Shown: positions 9,441 through 18,815, counted from the first letter of the stretch. The stretch is DNA of 64,000 bases from Defluviitaleaceae bacterium (GCA_009780185.1 WRAN01000008.1:1-64000), one strand, 5' to 3'. Notes: generated by a model not told the origin, from the letters alone. Made by a program: numbers and translations.

Positions 9441-12400
9441 CTAGCTGTTAGCCATGCGTTTATAAGCCGCAAGCCGCCGTTTTGCATCCTGTTCACAATT
9501 GACAAACAGCGTCTCGGCTAAATCTGGGAACTGACGCTGCAAGGTAGTATACCTGGTTTCACTTTGAATAAATTCCTGGAAAGCCTCCGGCTTTGGATCC
9601 TTAGAATCCATAATAAACGGATTCTTACCCTCATCAGCCAGTAACGGATTGTACCGATACAGATGCCAATATCCGGCCTCAACCGCCCTTTTCATCTGAA
9701 CTTGAGCATTAGCCATACCACCCCTAACCCCATGGTTGATACAGGTAGCATAAGCAATAACAATAGAAGGCCCAGGGAAGGCTTCCGCTTCCTTGATAGC
9801 CTTAATAGTCTGGTTGTAATCCGCACCCATGGCAATCTGGGCCACATAAACCGTACCATAACTCATAGCCATCTGCCCAAGGTCTTTCTTCCCAACCTTC
9901 TTGCCACTAAAGGTAAACTTAGCAACCGAAGCCGCAGGAGAAGCCTTAGAAGACTGCCCGCCGGTGTTGGAGTACACTTCTGTGTCCATAACCAGCAAGT
10001 TAATATCCTCACCGGACGCGATTACATGGTCAAGCCCGCCAAATCCAATATCATAGGCCCAACCGTCGCCACCAAATGCCCATACAGACTTCTTAACCAG
10101 CATATCATCTTCCATTTGGATATGCTTATAAAGCTTATCCCAGTCACAACCGCAACTTCCACAGAAATCAATTGCGGCTTTATTAGCTTTGCGGAGGCGC
10201 TCGCTGGCAGCTTTGGATTTTTCTCCATCATTGAAGGCTTCTAGCCACTCACGACCAGCGGCTTGAAGCTCCGCTACTACTTCATGATTATCTTCGAACT
10301 GTACATCCGTTATTTCCCTAACCACCTCAGCCAACTTATTCCGGCGCTGCTTAATAGCAAGCTGAAAGCCCATGCTAAACTCGGCAGTATCCTCAAACAG
10401 AGAGTTAGCCCATGATGGGCCTTGCCCCTTGGCATTCTTGGTATAAGGAGTAGAAGGCGCACTGCCGCCCCAAATCGACGAACATCCCGTGGCATTTCCA
10501 ATATAAAGCCTGTCACCATACAATTGCGTAATAAGCTTAGTATAAGGCGTCTCACCACATCCGGCGCACGCGCCTGAGAATTCAAGTAGTGGCACCTCAA
10601 ACTGGCTGCCCTTTTGAGTATACTTATCAAAGGGGTTATCCTTATGGTCAAGTGCAATCAAATAATCCCAATGAGGCTTTTCGGTATCTAACCGTGTCTC
10701 AAACGACTCCATTACAAGGGCTTTTTCCTTAGTGGGGCACTCCATGGCACAAACCCCGCAACCATAACAGTCCAGTGGCGAAACCTGAATACGATACTCA
10801 AAATCCTCCGCACCGCGGCATTTCAACGTAGCCATAGTATCCGGGGCCGCCTTAGCCTCATCAGCAGTCACAAGAAACGGACGGATAGTAGCATGAGGAC
10901 ATACATAAGCACAGCGATTACACTGGATACACTGTTCATGCACCCAGCGAGGTACGTCTACAGCCACGCCGCGCTTTTCAAAGGCAGAGGTCCCCTGCTC
11001 AAAAGTACCATCTTCCCGGCCCTTAAACGCAGACACAGGAATCAAATCACCTTTAAGCGCATTGATAGGCATAGCAAAATCTTTAACAAAAGAAGGAATC
11101 TTGCTAAGATCAGCTCCAGGCGCATCTTTTGCATTGACCCAGTCAGCAGGCACAGCAATTTCCCGCACCTCAGCAGCACCGGCATCAATACAGGCGTAGT
11201 TTTTATTAACAATATCGTCACCGCGATGCCCGAAGGAAGCTTTTGCAGCATCCTTCATATGATCTATGGCTTCATCAATTGGGATGATATTAGTAAGCTT
11301 GAAAAATGCCGCCTGCAACACAGTACTAATCTGCCGCATACCTATTTTCTTTACGATTGACGTAGCATCAATAGCATAGAACTTCGCCTTCTTACTAGCC
11401 AGTGCCCTCTTCATGGAAGCGGGCAACTTCTCATTCAGTTCTTCATCATTCCAAAGGCAGTTGAGCAGGAACGTACCTCCAGTTTTAAGGTCGCTAAGCA
11501 TATCATACTTATCTACATAAGAAGGATTATGACAGGCCACAAAATTAGCCGCCTTAACCAAGTAAGTTGAACGAATAGGTTCCGTACCAAAACGAAGATG
11601 GCTTTGAGTCACGCCCCCAGACTTTTTAGAGTCATAGGAGAAATAAGCCTGAGAATACATATCCGTATGGTCACCAATAATCTTGATAGAGTTCTTATTT
11701 GCCCCAACCGTACCATCAGATCCAATACCCCAAAACTTAGCGGAATAGGTGCTCTCCGGCACAAGATCAAGATAATCCCCGACTGTCAATGAAGTATTGG
11801 TAACATCGTCGTTAATCCCCACGGTAAAGTGGTTAAGAGGCTTATCCTTCTTTAGATTTTCAAATACAGCAACAATTTGTGACGGAAATACATCCTTAGA
11901 ACCTAGGCCGTAGCGTCCACCTACGATAGTAGGCATTTGACCGCCTTCCTCAATAAACACTGTACATACATCCTGATAAAGGGGCTCCCCTAAGGAACCA
12001 GGCTCCTTGGTACGGTCAAGCACAGCAATCTTCTTCACAGACTTAGGAATAACACTAAGAAAATGCTTTGCAGAGAACGGCCGATACAAGTGAACCGTAA
12101 TAAGCCCTACTTTTTCACCCTTAGAGTTAAGATAATCTACAGTCTCCTCAATAGCCTCACAAGCAGACCCCATAGCAATAATTACATGCTCAGCATCAGC
12201 CGCACCATGATAATTGAACAATCCATAATTGCGTCCAGTAATTTTATTAATCTCATTCATATACTCTTCCACAACTTCAGGGATAGCCTGATAGAAGGTA
12301 TTATTAGCCTCACGAGCCTGGAAGAATATATCTGGATTTTGTGCGGTACCCCTGAGTACAGGATGCTCAGGATTTAACGCATTGGCACGAAAACGAGCAA

Positions 12401-13001
12401 TAGCCTCATGATCCACCATGCGCTCAAACTCTTTATAATCAATAACTTCAATTTTCTGGGCTTCATGAGATGTCCTAAACCCGTCAAAAAAATGCAAAAA
12501 CGGCACCCGTCCCTTAATCGCAGAAAGATGAGCCACAGGCGCAATATGCATTACTTGCTGCACACTGGAAGAAGCCAGCATGGCAAATCCAGTCTGCCGA
12601 CAAGCCATAACATCGGAATGATCACCAAAAATAGAAAGAGCCTGACTAGCCACTGCCCGCGCACTTACATGAAGTACCCCAGGCAGAAGCTCTCCGGCCA
12701 TTTTGAACATACTGGGAATCATAAGAAGCAAACCCTGACTCGCAGTATAACTGGTTGTCAGCGCCCCAGCCTGCAAAGAACCATGCATAGTAGCCGCAGC
12801 CCCAGCTTCTGATTGCATTTCCACCACTTGTAGTGGCTGGCCAAAAATATTTTTCTTACCAGTTGCCGCCCACTCATCACAAAACTCCGCCATATTAGAC
12901 GACGGCGTAATAGGATTAATCCCGGCAACCTCAGTAAATGCATATGAAACATATGCAGCTGCTTCATTGCCATCCATTACTTTCATGACTTTTTTGTTCA
13001 C
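9441..13001 (-). CDS. nifJ: Pyruvate:ferredoxin (flavodoxin) oxidoreductase, single-chain
   Basis: The 1186-aa length matches homodimeric PFOR, which oxidises pyruvate with CoA to acetyl-CoA and CO2 while reducing ferredoxin. In order there are the pyrimidine-binding domain I (GNEAAAYVSYAF...PITPSS near the N-terminus), the CoA-binding domain, and the two-cluster ferredoxin domain with CIQCNRCAYVCPHA and CYGCGVCAMECPT (about residues 695-770). The TPP-binding domain comes last, with CAGCGETPY, GDGWAYDIG and NTGGQSSK. The start has a GGAGG site. Neighbouring genes on the same strand are separated by gaps with terminators, so it is probably transcribed alone. Central to fermentative energy metabolism of anaerobes; cytoplasmic. 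Confidence 0.97.
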   Translation of the reverse strand: MNKKVMKVMDGNEAAAYVSYAFTEVAGINPITPSSNMAEFCDEWAATGKKNIFGQPLQVVEMQSEAGAAATMHGSLQAGALTTSYTASQGLLLMIPSMFKMAGELLPGVLHVSARAVASQALSIFGDHSDVMACRQTGFAMLASSSVQQVMHIAPVAHLSAIKGRVPFLHFFDGFRTSHEAQKIEVIDYKEFERMVDHEAIARFRANALNPEHPVLRGTAQNPDIFFQAREANNTFYQAIPEVVEEYMNEINKITGRNYGLFNYHGAADAEHVIIAMGSACEAIEETVDYLNSKGEKVGLITVHLYRPFSAKHFLSVIPKSVKKIAVLDRTKEPGSLGEPLYQDVCTVFIEEGGQMPTIVGGRYGLGSKDVFPSQIVAVFENLKKDKPLNHFTVGINDDVTNTSLTVGDYLDLVPESTYSAKFWGIGSDGTVGANKNSIKIIGDHTDMYSQAYFSYDSKKSGGVTQSHLRFGTEPIRSTYLVKAANFVACHNPSYVDKYDMLSDLKTGGTFLLNCLWNDEELNEKLPASMKRALASKKAKFYAIDATSIVKKIGMRQISTVLQAAFFKLTNIIPIDEAIDHMKDAAKASFGHRGDDIVNKNYACIDAGAAEVREIAVPADWVNAKDAPGADLSKIPSFVKDFAMPINALKGDLIPVSAFKGREDGTFEQGTSAFEKRGVAVDVPRWVHEQCIQCNRCAYVCPHATIRPFLVTADEAKAAPDTMATLKCRGAEDFEYRIQVSPLDCYGCGVCAMECPTKEKALVMESFETRLDTEKPHWDYLIALDHKDNPFDKYTQKGSQFEVPLLEFSGACAGCGETPYTKLITQLYGDRLYIGNATGCSSIWGGSAPSTPYTKNAKGQGPSWANSLFEDTAEFSMGFQLAIKQRRNKLAEVVREITDVQFEDNHEVVAELQAAGREWLEAFNDGEKSKAASERLRKANKAAIDFCGSCGCDWDKLYKHIQMEDDMLVKKSVWAFGGDGWAYDIGFGGLDHVIASGEDINLLVMDTEVYSNTGGQSSKASPAASVAKFTFSGKKVGKKDLGQMAMSYGTVYVAQIAMGADYNQTIKAIKEAEAFPGPSIVIAYATCINHGVRGGMANAQVQMKRAVEAGYWHLYRYNPLLADEGKNPFIMDSKDPKPEAFQEFIQSETRYTTLQRQFPDLAETLFVNCEQDAKRRLAAYKRMANS

Positions 13002-13095
13002 TTAATTCCTCCTTTGGATAAACTACTAACTAATATTAAATTCTTGACCGTAACAATTACTATTATACTTTACCATTATCAACCTGAAAAGAGCA

Positions 13096-13132
13096 CAAAA
13101 AAAGACCGAGCCCGCTTTTGGCTCAATCTTTT
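13096..13132 (-). terminator. Terminator of the CDF transporter gene
   Basis: Stem GATTGAGCC/GGCTCGGTC followed by a run of seven T on the minus strand. Confidence 0.75.
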
Positions 13133-13159
13133 ATCTATTTTCTATCCTATTTATACAGA

Positions 13160-14326
13160 TTACTCTGCATAGCCATATTCAATATTTATATCACAATCAT
13201 ATCCCGGTAGTAACAACCTTACTTCCTTAGCTATCAAATCCCTCAATACCAGAGCATTATCCTTTTTAATCACAAGGGGAAACTCTAAATCAAACACAAT
13301 AATCGGCTTAGGCACTTCATCTATTATCCTAAACTCGTTGGGGTGCAAACTAGGATGTTCTTTTGCAATAAAATCTTGAGTTATGCCAACAATATTGCGC
13401 AATCTTTCGTCTCCTAAATCAATAGGAGTTAGCTGGATAACAATAGGAATCCTCAATTGTTTATCCACAGAACATCTGATTTCTTTAACTATGCTATAAG
13501 AATCTTTAAGGGGTAAATCCATAGGAACTTCAACATATACGCTTGCCATATCCCGCCCCGGCCCGTAACTATGGACTACTAAATCATGCACCCCCAAAAC
13601 ACCTTCATGGCCTTTGATAATTTCCTTTATTTTATTAGCTATAGACCCGTCAGAAGGGTTGCCGATAATCCTGCCCAGGGATTCTTTGGCAACATTGTAC
13701 CCTGCCCTTAAAAACACAAGCCCAAGTAAAACCCCGACATAACCATCAATGCTAATCCCAGTGATTAAGGCAAATATCAAAGAAAACAGTGCCACAGCGT
13801 TAATGAGTACATCATTGCGAGAGTCCACTCCAACAGCCATAAGAGTATTAGAATTGATAGCCTTTCCCAGCTTCTTGTTAAAGACCATCATCCAAAGCTT
13901 CACAACCATACTAAAAACCATTACAACAACGGCCCAAATACTAAAATATAAAGTCTCCGGGTCAATAATAGCGGTGATAGAACTACGCACCACTTCATAA
14001 CCTGTCACAAGAATAATCCCAGCCACAGCCAAGCTAATAAGATACTCTATACGGGCATGTCCAAAAGGATGCTCCCGGTCAGCCGGCTTTGCCGACCACC
14101 GAAACCCCAATATAGTAAGCAAAGAAGTTAAGCAGTCCGTTAAATTATTAAAGGCATCCGCGGTAATAGCAACACTATTAGTTATAGCCCCGACAATAAA
14201 CTTCAAGACAGATAAAATAATATTCAATAAAATGCCACTAACGCCGGAAATGATACCGTATTTTTCCCTAACAGTCGTGGACTCAGTATTTTGGTAGTCC
14301 TTCACAAACAACTTCAAAAGCAACAT
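13160..14326 (-). CDS. Cation diffusion facilitator (CDF) family divalent metal transporter
   Basis: 388 aa. The N-terminal half has six predicted membrane helices with the CDF signature SVAITADAFNNLTDCLTS (metal site Asp-x3-Asp, DAFNNLTD) and the HPFGHARIEY motif before helix 3, plus VDSRNDVLINAV for the second metal-site helix. The C-terminal half is the soluble dimerisation domain (VLGVHDLVVHSYGPGRDMASVYVEV). The first position of the TM2 site is Asp rather than the His of zinc-selective members, which in the family tends to go with manganese or broader specificity; that reading is inference. Members export Zn, Mn, Fe or Co by proton antiport. An extra C-terminal extension (about 90 residues) follows the usual domain. 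Confidence 0.93.
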   Translation of the reverse strand: MLLLKLFVKDYQNTESTTVREKYGIISGVSGILLNIILSVLKFIVGAITNSVAITADAFNNLTDCLTSLLTILGFRWSAKPADREHPFGHARIEYLISLAVAGIILVTGYEVVRSSITAIIDPETLYFSIWAVVVMVFSMVVKLWMMVFNKKLGKAINSNTLMAVGVDSRNDVLINAVALFSLIFALITGISIDGYVGVLLGLVFLRAGYNVAKESLGRIIGNPSDGSIANKIKEIIKGHEGVLGVHDLVVHSYGPGRDMASVYVEVPMDLPLKDSYSIVKEIRCSVDKQLRIPIVIQLTPIDLGDERLRNIVGITQDFIAKEHPSLHPNEFRIIDEVPKPIIVFDLEFPLVIKKDNALVLRDLIAKEVRLLLPGYDCDINIEYGYAE

Positions 14327-14467
14327 TAATCCAATTTCTCCTTACAATAAAGATACCATCTACTAAACGGTCTCCATAGTAATCATTTCCCTACCCCCAA
14401 ACACAAAAGTGTTACGTTTCCGGTTCTGACAAAAATCATATTCAGATTTCATATATGATATCTCGTT

Positions 14468-14899
14468 TCAATCATTGGTATAACTCCTTTCACTTATATT
14501 GCGCTCAAATCCTTTGTACCGCGTTCCCTGAAACGTCAACTCCCCAAAATCACCTTCCACAAGCATACCATACTCTTTATCAGGAACCTTTAGCTCAATC
14601 CGGTCTCCGCCTTCCATTTCAAAGGTAGCAAAATAAGTGGTTGAGGATGAATGATGATGCATACCCATGTTGCTATTGTGCATATGCATGTTGCCCTGCC
14701 GCCTTACTGCCATGCGCTTGGTTACAACCTTTGCGCTTACAGCCAGCATAGGAGAGTTATTATTGCTGTTCCACTCCATACCGCCTTTTATCAGTCTCGC
14801 AATTATGATACCTATTACAACTGCAAAGCCAATCACGACAATCACAGGCACTATAGAAGACATTGCGTTAAAACCGCTACCATATGGTGAAAATCCCAT
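14468..14899 (-). CDS. DUF2500 family membrane protein
   Basis: 143 aa. One N-terminal transmembrane helix (about residues 13-36, IVPVIVVIGFAVVIGIII) is followed by a small beta domain. It begins with the conserved SPMLAVSAKVVTKR strand, continues with TYFATFEMEGGDRIELKV, and ends with GDFGELTFQGTRYKGFER, the hallmark DUF2500 ending. A His/Met-rich loop (NMHMHNSNMGMHHHSS, about residues 71-86) between the first two strands is unusual for the family and could bind a soft metal such as copper. That is inference, although the adjacent metal exporter fits. Function of the family is unknown. Confidence 0.88.
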   Translation of the reverse strand: MGFSPYGSGFNAMSSIVPVIVVIGFAVVIGIIIARLIKGGMEWNSNNNSPMLAVSAKVVTKRMAVRRQGNMHMHNSNMGMHHHSSSTTYFATFEMEGGDRIELKVPDKEYGMLVEGDFGELTFQGTRYKGFERNISERSYTND

Positions 14900-14932
14900 A
14901 TAAACACCTCACATTCTTTCAAAAACTCAGTT

Positions 14933-15064
14933 TCAGACTTTTGTGTATATAAGCACTCCATCCCTTTGAAGCACTAAATCAACTTCTCCTCCAGTGATAA
15001 TATCATCAGCATATAGGAAATCTACATCTTTCTTAAATAAACATCCAATTAGATTCAACACCAT
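14933..15064 (-). pseudogene. Possible short nucleotidyltransferase (MNT-type) C-terminal fragment
   Basis: A 43-codon reading frame ending DDIITGGEVDLVLQRDGVLIY is compatible with the C-terminal strand-helix-strand of small MNT nucleotidyltransferase antitoxins (D-V-D...EIL.DG.LIY). The catalytic GSRA-GxxxxxSDxD part is absent and no good ribosome binding site is seen, so this is at best a remnant. Family assignment is tentative. Confidence 0.25.
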
Positions 15065-15101
15065 TTTATCATATATCCTAGATAAATATGCTAAATTAAA
15101 C

Positions 15102-15136
15102 AAAAAAGGATTGAGTTATGATTCACTCAATCCCTT
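15102..15136 (-). terminator. Terminator of the toxin-antitoxin operon
   Basis: GGATTGAGT/ACTCAATCC stem followed by a T tract on the minus strand, 14 bases after the antitoxin stop. Confidence 0.75.
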
Positions 15137-15149
15137 GCATGTTTGTGTT

Positions 15150-15356
15150 TTATGCTCTTAGCAACTCATCTACATATTGCATTGCTTTCCTCTTGCCTGG
15201 TGCTGGTAGCATATCGAACTTTTGGTAAAAAAGTTGTGACTCCTCAATCTCTTCATCTGGAATTGTAAGCGTCGTAACACGCGCCTTAGATTTATCGCCC
15301 CTTACATACTCTAATATTTCATTCAGGCCCTGTAAAGTGTCTTCGTGTACGCTCAT
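15150..15356 (-). CDS. Putative antitoxin of a toxin-first RelE/HigB-type pair, lacking the usual HTH
   Basis: 68 aa. The N-terminal half, LQGLNEILEYVRGDKSKARV, matches the lead-in of XRE-type HigA antitoxins (GLNEALEY..GK.K.RVT). Where the helix-turn-helix would follow, the protein goes into TIPDEEIEESQLFYQKFDML and a basic helix, KRKAMQYVDELL. Its ATG overlaps the toxin stop by four bases (ATGA), so translation is coupled. The toxin-first order is typical of higBA. The short C-terminal helix could still neutralise the toxin, but DNA binding through an XRE domain is not possible. Assigned mainly from position; moderate confidence. Confidence 0.65.
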   Translation of the reverse strand: MSVHEDTLQGLNEILEYVRGDKSKARVTTLTIPDEEIEESQLFYQKFDMLPAPGKRKAMQYVDELLRA

Positions 15357-15691
15357 TCTTCAAGCTCCTTTCCTATCATCTTAACAAATTCTCTATACAT
15401 ATCTTTTTCTTTATCTGTAATATTATCCTTTTCGCTTTTTGCATAGCAGTTTGCTAACATAATTTTTTCTTGGCGGATAAAATCAATATATAGAACACGT
15501 ATACCACCGCTTTTACCAGTGTTGGGCAAACGCCACCTTAGTTTGCGTAAACCGCCTGTGCCTTGGATTATATCACCTGCGTTAGATTTTTTCATTAAGA
15601 AGTTTTGTAATTTCCTTAAATCTTCATCACCTAAACCGAATTCAGCCCAGCGCTTATCAAAGATTTGAGCAGAAATGAATGACCGTGTCAT
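15353..15691 (-). CDS. RelE/HigB-like type II toxin
   Basis: 112 aa, a RelE/ParE superfamily mRNA interferase of the group with GTGGLRKLRWRLP (about residues 44-56) and GGIRVLYIDF...IMLANCYAKSEKDN. These are the conserved core strands and the basic and Lys residues of the ribosome-dependent endonuclease. N-terminal FDKRWAEFGLGDEDLRKLQNFL forms the usual two helices. It is the first gene of a two-gene operon, which overlaps the antitoxin by four bases and ends in a terminator. Confidence 0.88.
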   Translation of the reverse strand: MTRSFISAQIFDKRWAEFGLGDEDLRKLQNFLMKKSNAGDIIQGTGGLRKLRWRLPNTGKSGGIRVLYIDFIRQEKIMLANCYAKSEKDNITDKEKDMYREFVKMIGKELEE

Positions 15692-15762
15692 TATTGATAT
15701 CCTCTCTAGTGATTTACCTTTTACATAGTTGCCATTAGTATATCCTAAGTATTGTAAAACAA

Positions 15763-15797
15763 AAAGGATTGAATCATTAACCGACTCAATCCTTTTA
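15763..15797 (-). terminator. Terminator of the por operon
   Basis: GGATTGAAT/..GACTCAATCC stem with flanking T tract, on the minus strand after porB. Its stem sequence closely resembles the TA operon terminator 650 bp away. Confidence 0.75.
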
Positions 15798-15820
15798 CTA
15801 TCATAAAACTTGAAAAACTA

Positions 15821-16756
15821 TTACTTCATATCATTAAGCTTCAAAAGCATCTCCCATTGACGGTCAGTCTGCTGCTGAACTTCCTCAATCATCCACTCAT
15901 TGCCAGGCTGGAACATATGGCTAAAGCGGCCTTGTGGCTTCAAGTAATCCGCTACAGGAAGCTTGTTTTTGGGGATATAGTTAAGTGTCAAATCACCATC
16001 AATAATTTCAAACAGCGGCCATACACAAGTTTCTACCGCAAGTTTAGCCATATCCATAAGCTTAGAAGTCTCATATCTCCAACCTCTTGGACATGGAGCC
16101 AAGATATTCATAAAAGCAGCGCCTTTGGTGTAGATAGCTTTTTCTGCTTTCTCGCTCATATCCTTAAAGTTGCCTAATGGCAAAGTTTGAGCTACATAAG
16201 GAATATGATGCCCCATCATAATAAGGGTAAGGTCTTTATTCCTTTGAAGCTTACCTGGGATTACAGTACCAGCAGGTGAAGTAGAAGTAGCGGCAAACTT
16301 TGGAGTAGAGCTAGAACGCTGGATACCTGTATTCATATATGCGCCGTTATCGTAGCATACATATACCATATCATGTCCGCGCTCCATAGCACCAGATAGG
16401 GCTTGAAGGCCGATATCATAGGTACCGCCGTCGCCGGCGAAGGCGATAAACTTGGTTTCGTCTACTTTTTCACCTTTACGCTTTTTGGCATTGTAGGTAG
16501 CTTCAACACCAGAAATGGTAGCGGCTACGTTTTCAAACGCACTGTGGATAAAGGAATCTTTCCACGCGGTATAAGGATACAAGAAGCTGGAAACCTCAAG
16601 GCAAGATGTCGCACAAGAAATTACTGCATGATCTTCTGGTTTAAGTGCCCTGAGTATGGTACGCACTACAGGAGTAGCTCCACATCCGGCACATAATCTG
16701 TGGCCACCGGTAAATCTCTCTGGCCGCTTGGTCCATTCTTTCAAATTATAAGCCAT
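15821..16756 (-). CDS. porB: 2-oxoacid:ferredoxin oxidoreductase, beta (TPP-binding) subunit
   Basis: 311 aa. CAGCGATPVV (about residues 22-31) supplies the first cluster/TPP Cys pair. GDGGTYDIGLQ (about 108-118) is the thiamine-diphosphate/Mg motif and DNGAYMNTGIQRSS the following loop. CPRGWRYE near residue 220 gives the remaining conserved Cys. It is the last gene of porC-porD-porA-porB, three bases after porA. The complex oxidises pyruvate (or possibly another 2-oxoacid) with CoA and ferredoxin. The sequence fits pyruvate best, but substrate cannot be fixed by eye. It coexists with the one-chain PFOR 3 kb away. Confidence 0.93.
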   Translation of the reverse strand: MAYNLKEWTKRPERFTGGHRLCAGCGATPVVRTILRALKPEDHAVISCATSCLEVSSFLYPYTAWKDSFIHSAFENVAATISGVEATYNAKKRKGEKVDETKFIAFAGDGGTYDIGLQALSGAMERGHDMVYVCYDNGAYMNTGIQRSSSTPKFAATSTSPAGTVIPGKLQRNKDLTLIMMGHHIPYVAQTLPLGNFKDMSEKAEKAIYTKGAAFMNILAPCPRGWRYETSKLMDMAKLAVETCVWPLFEIIDGDLTLNYIPKNKLPVADYLKPQGRFSHMFQPGNEWMIEEVQQQTDRQWEMLLKLNDMK

Positions 16757-16759
16757 AAA

Positions 16760-17944
16760 TTAGCCCTCCCTTACGCCTAGGTAATTGAAGACCTCTTTAA
16801 CCTTACCGGTCTTTACAATTTCCAAAAGCTCATTGTAAACAACTTCAATATCATCAACTTTAACATCACGTCCACCAAGACCGTAGATGTAGTTGATTGC
16901 TTTAACGCCTTCTACACGGCCATACATAGCAGAAGTAACATCGGTAAATAGCGGGCCGCCTGCACCGTTCATGGAATCAGCTCTATCCATAACAGCAATA
17001 GCTTTACAGCCAGAAAGGGCTTTTACGATTTGCTCAACTGGGAAAGGCCTGTAAACACGGATTTTTAGAAGCCCAGCTTTAACGCCTTGGCTACGCAACT
17101 TGTCTACTACCTCTTTAGCGGTACCAGCGGTAGAGTTAATGATTACGATAGCAACTTCCGCATCGTCCATTTTGTATTCTTCAAATAAGCCATACTTACG
17201 TCCGGTTACTTTTTCAAAATCCGCGGCTACTTCTTCAATTACCTTGATGCAGTTTTTCATAACTTCTGCTTGCTGGCGCTTGGATTCGAAGTAGTACATA
17301 GGAAGAGAAAGAGGTCCCATAGACATAGGGTTAGCTTTATCCATCAAGTGATATGGAGGATTGTATTTTCCTACAAACTTCTTAACTTCTTCATCTTCCA
17401 TAAGAAGAATATTTTCAACTTTATGGGAAGTGATAAAGCCGTCAAAACAGTCCATTACAGGAAGCATAACATCAGGATGCTCCCCGATTCTTACTGCTTG
17501 GATGAAGTTATCATAGGCTTCTTGGTTATTTTCGCTGTAGATTTGAATCCAGCCACTATCTCTTGCGCCCATAGAATCGGAATGGTCGCAGTGGATGTTA
17601 ATCGGGCCAGACAGAGCGCGGTTGATGGTAGCCATCGTGATTGGAAGCCTATAAGAAGAAGCAATGTATAGCATCTCCCACATAAGCGCCAAACCTTGGG
17701 CGCTGGTTGCGGTCATAGAACGGCCGCCTGCCGCTTGGGCACCAATACATGCGCTCATTGCACTATGTTCTGACTCAACAGCCACAAACTCTGTATCTAC
17801 AAGGCCGTCGGCTGCGTATTGAGAAAAGTACTGAGGTACTTCAGTTGAAGGGGTAATAGGATACGCCGCAACAACATCAGGATTAATTTGCTTCATTGCA
17901 ATGGAGACTGCTTCATTGCCGCTTAATTTATCTCTAATAGCCAT
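16760..17944 (-). CDS. porA: 2-oxoacid:ferredoxin oxidoreductase, alpha subunit
   Basis: 394 aa. It begins with the pyrimidine-binding domain (SGNEAVSIAMKQINPDVVAAYPITPST) and the conserved VAVESEHSAMSACIGAQAAGGR segment. The domain II part (VAIVIINSTAGTAKEVVDKL...RPFP) follows, and the C-terminus has AVMDRADSMNGAGGPLFTDV. These are the standard PorA features. The start codon overlaps the porD stop (single shared base region at the junction), consistent with a tightly coupled operon. It works with PorB, PorC and PorD in a cytoplasmic complex. Confidence 0.94.
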   Translation of the reverse strand: MAIRDKLSGNEAVSIAMKQINPDVVAAYPITPSTEVPQYFSQYAADGLVDTEFVAVESEHSAMSACIGAQAAGGRSMTATSAQGLALMWEMLYIASSYRLPITMATINRALSGPINIHCDHSDSMGARDSGWIQIYSENNQEAYDNFIQAVRIGEHPDVMLPVMDCFDGFITSHKVENILLMEDEEVKKFVGKYNPPYHLMDKANPMSMGPLSLPMYYFESKRQQAEVMKNCIKVIEEVAADFEKVTGRKYGLFEEYKMDDAEVAIVIINSTAGTAKEVVDKLRSQGVKAGLLKIRVYRPFPVEQIVKALSGCKAIAVMDRADSMNGAGGPLFTDVTSAMYGRVEGVKAINYIYGLGGRDVKVDDIEVVYNELLEIVKTGKVKEVFNYLGVREG

Positions 17945-18240
17945 TATGCTTCCTCACTTTCTATTGCTTTGAAGGGGCATATTGCCTTACATACTAAGCA
18001 GCCCTTGCAATAATCATAATCAAAGCCTTCAATATTGCCTTCTGCGTTTACTGGAATGGAGGAATCTGGGCAAACCAGAACGCAAAGCATACATTGCTTA
18101 CATTTTTCGCTAATCCATACAGGCTTGTGGCTTCTCCAGTCACCTGTTTGGAATTCTGCGGCGCTGCCCGCCTTAAATACATGGCTGCCATGGGTCATTT
18201 CTTGCCATGTTTGGGTTGCTACTGTTTTGCCTATATTCAT
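17944..18240 (-). CDS. porD: 2-oxoacid:ferredoxin oxidoreductase, delta (2x[4Fe-4S] ferredoxin) subunit
   Basis: 98 aa. Two classical 4Fe-4S motifs are visible: CKQCMLCVLVCPD (about residues 47-59) and CKGCLVCKAICPF (about 79-91). The N-terminal VFKAGSAAEFQTGDWRSHKPV segment is the standard PorD lead-in. It overlaps porC by four bases and adjoins porA, and carries electrons from the TPP centre to external ferredoxin. Confidence 0.95.
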   Translation of the reverse strand: MNIGKTVATQTWQEMTHGSHVFKAGSAAEFQTGDWRSHKPVWISEKCKQCMLCVLVCPDSSIPVNAEGNIEGFDYDYCKGCLVCKAICPFKAIESEEA

Positions 18241-18815
18241 ATCCCATTTACCTCCGATACTGCCCGCTTAATGGCTTTCATATTACCGTCAATAACTTGG
18301 GGCTTATTTGCGAATTTCTTTTTAAGTGAATCTTCCATGTCGTTAAAGAACTCGTCATCAGACATAACGCCAGACACTTTGATAATAGCTGCAAGCATAG
18401 GCGTGTTGGGGATATTGCGGCCAATACATTCTTCTGCAATGGTTCTAGCGTCAATGGTACATACCTTGCCTTTATAACCCTCTAAACTTGGTTTAATTTC
18501 ATCAGGGGTTTTTGAGGTGTTGACAATGATTGCACCGTCTTCTTTAAGACCTGCGGTTACATTAACACAGTCAAGTAACGTCTCATCAATTACCACAACA
18601 AAGTTAGGCTCATAGATGTTACTGTGGATTCTAATTTGCTCATCAGAAATCCTGGTAAAGGCGGCGATTGGCGCACCCATACGCTCTGGGCCGTACTCTG
18701 GAAACCCTTGAACGTACTTGCCTGTGTTAAACGCTGCTGCGGCTAGTAACTCGGACGCGGTTTTTGCACCCTGTCCGCCTCTGCCGTGCCAGCGCACTTC
18801 AACAACTTTTGACAT
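18237..18815 (-). CDS. porC: 2-oxoacid:ferredoxin oxidoreductase, gamma subunit
   Basis: 192 aa. The start shows the signature EVRWHGRGGQGAKTASELLA with FPEYGPERMGAPI, characteristic of the gamma/domain III subunit. DETLL and NTPMLAAIIKVSGV lie further on. It is the first gene of the operon, with a good TAGGAGG site before ATG and an A/T-rich upstream region. Confidence 0.94.
   Translation of the reverse strand: MSKVVEVRWHGRGGQGAKTASELLAAAAFNTGKYVQGFPEYGPERMGAPIAAFTRISDEQIRIHSNIYEPNFVVVIDETLLDCVNVTAGLKEDGAIIVNTSKTPDEIKPSLEGYKGKVCTIDARTIAEECIGRNIPNTPMLAAIIKVSGVMSDDEFFNDMEDSLKKKFANKPQVIDGNMKAIKRAVSEVNGI

Noticed and set aside
13749..14000. Plus-strand frame over the CDF gene
   Set aside because: Antisense shadow of a well-supported membrane transporter.
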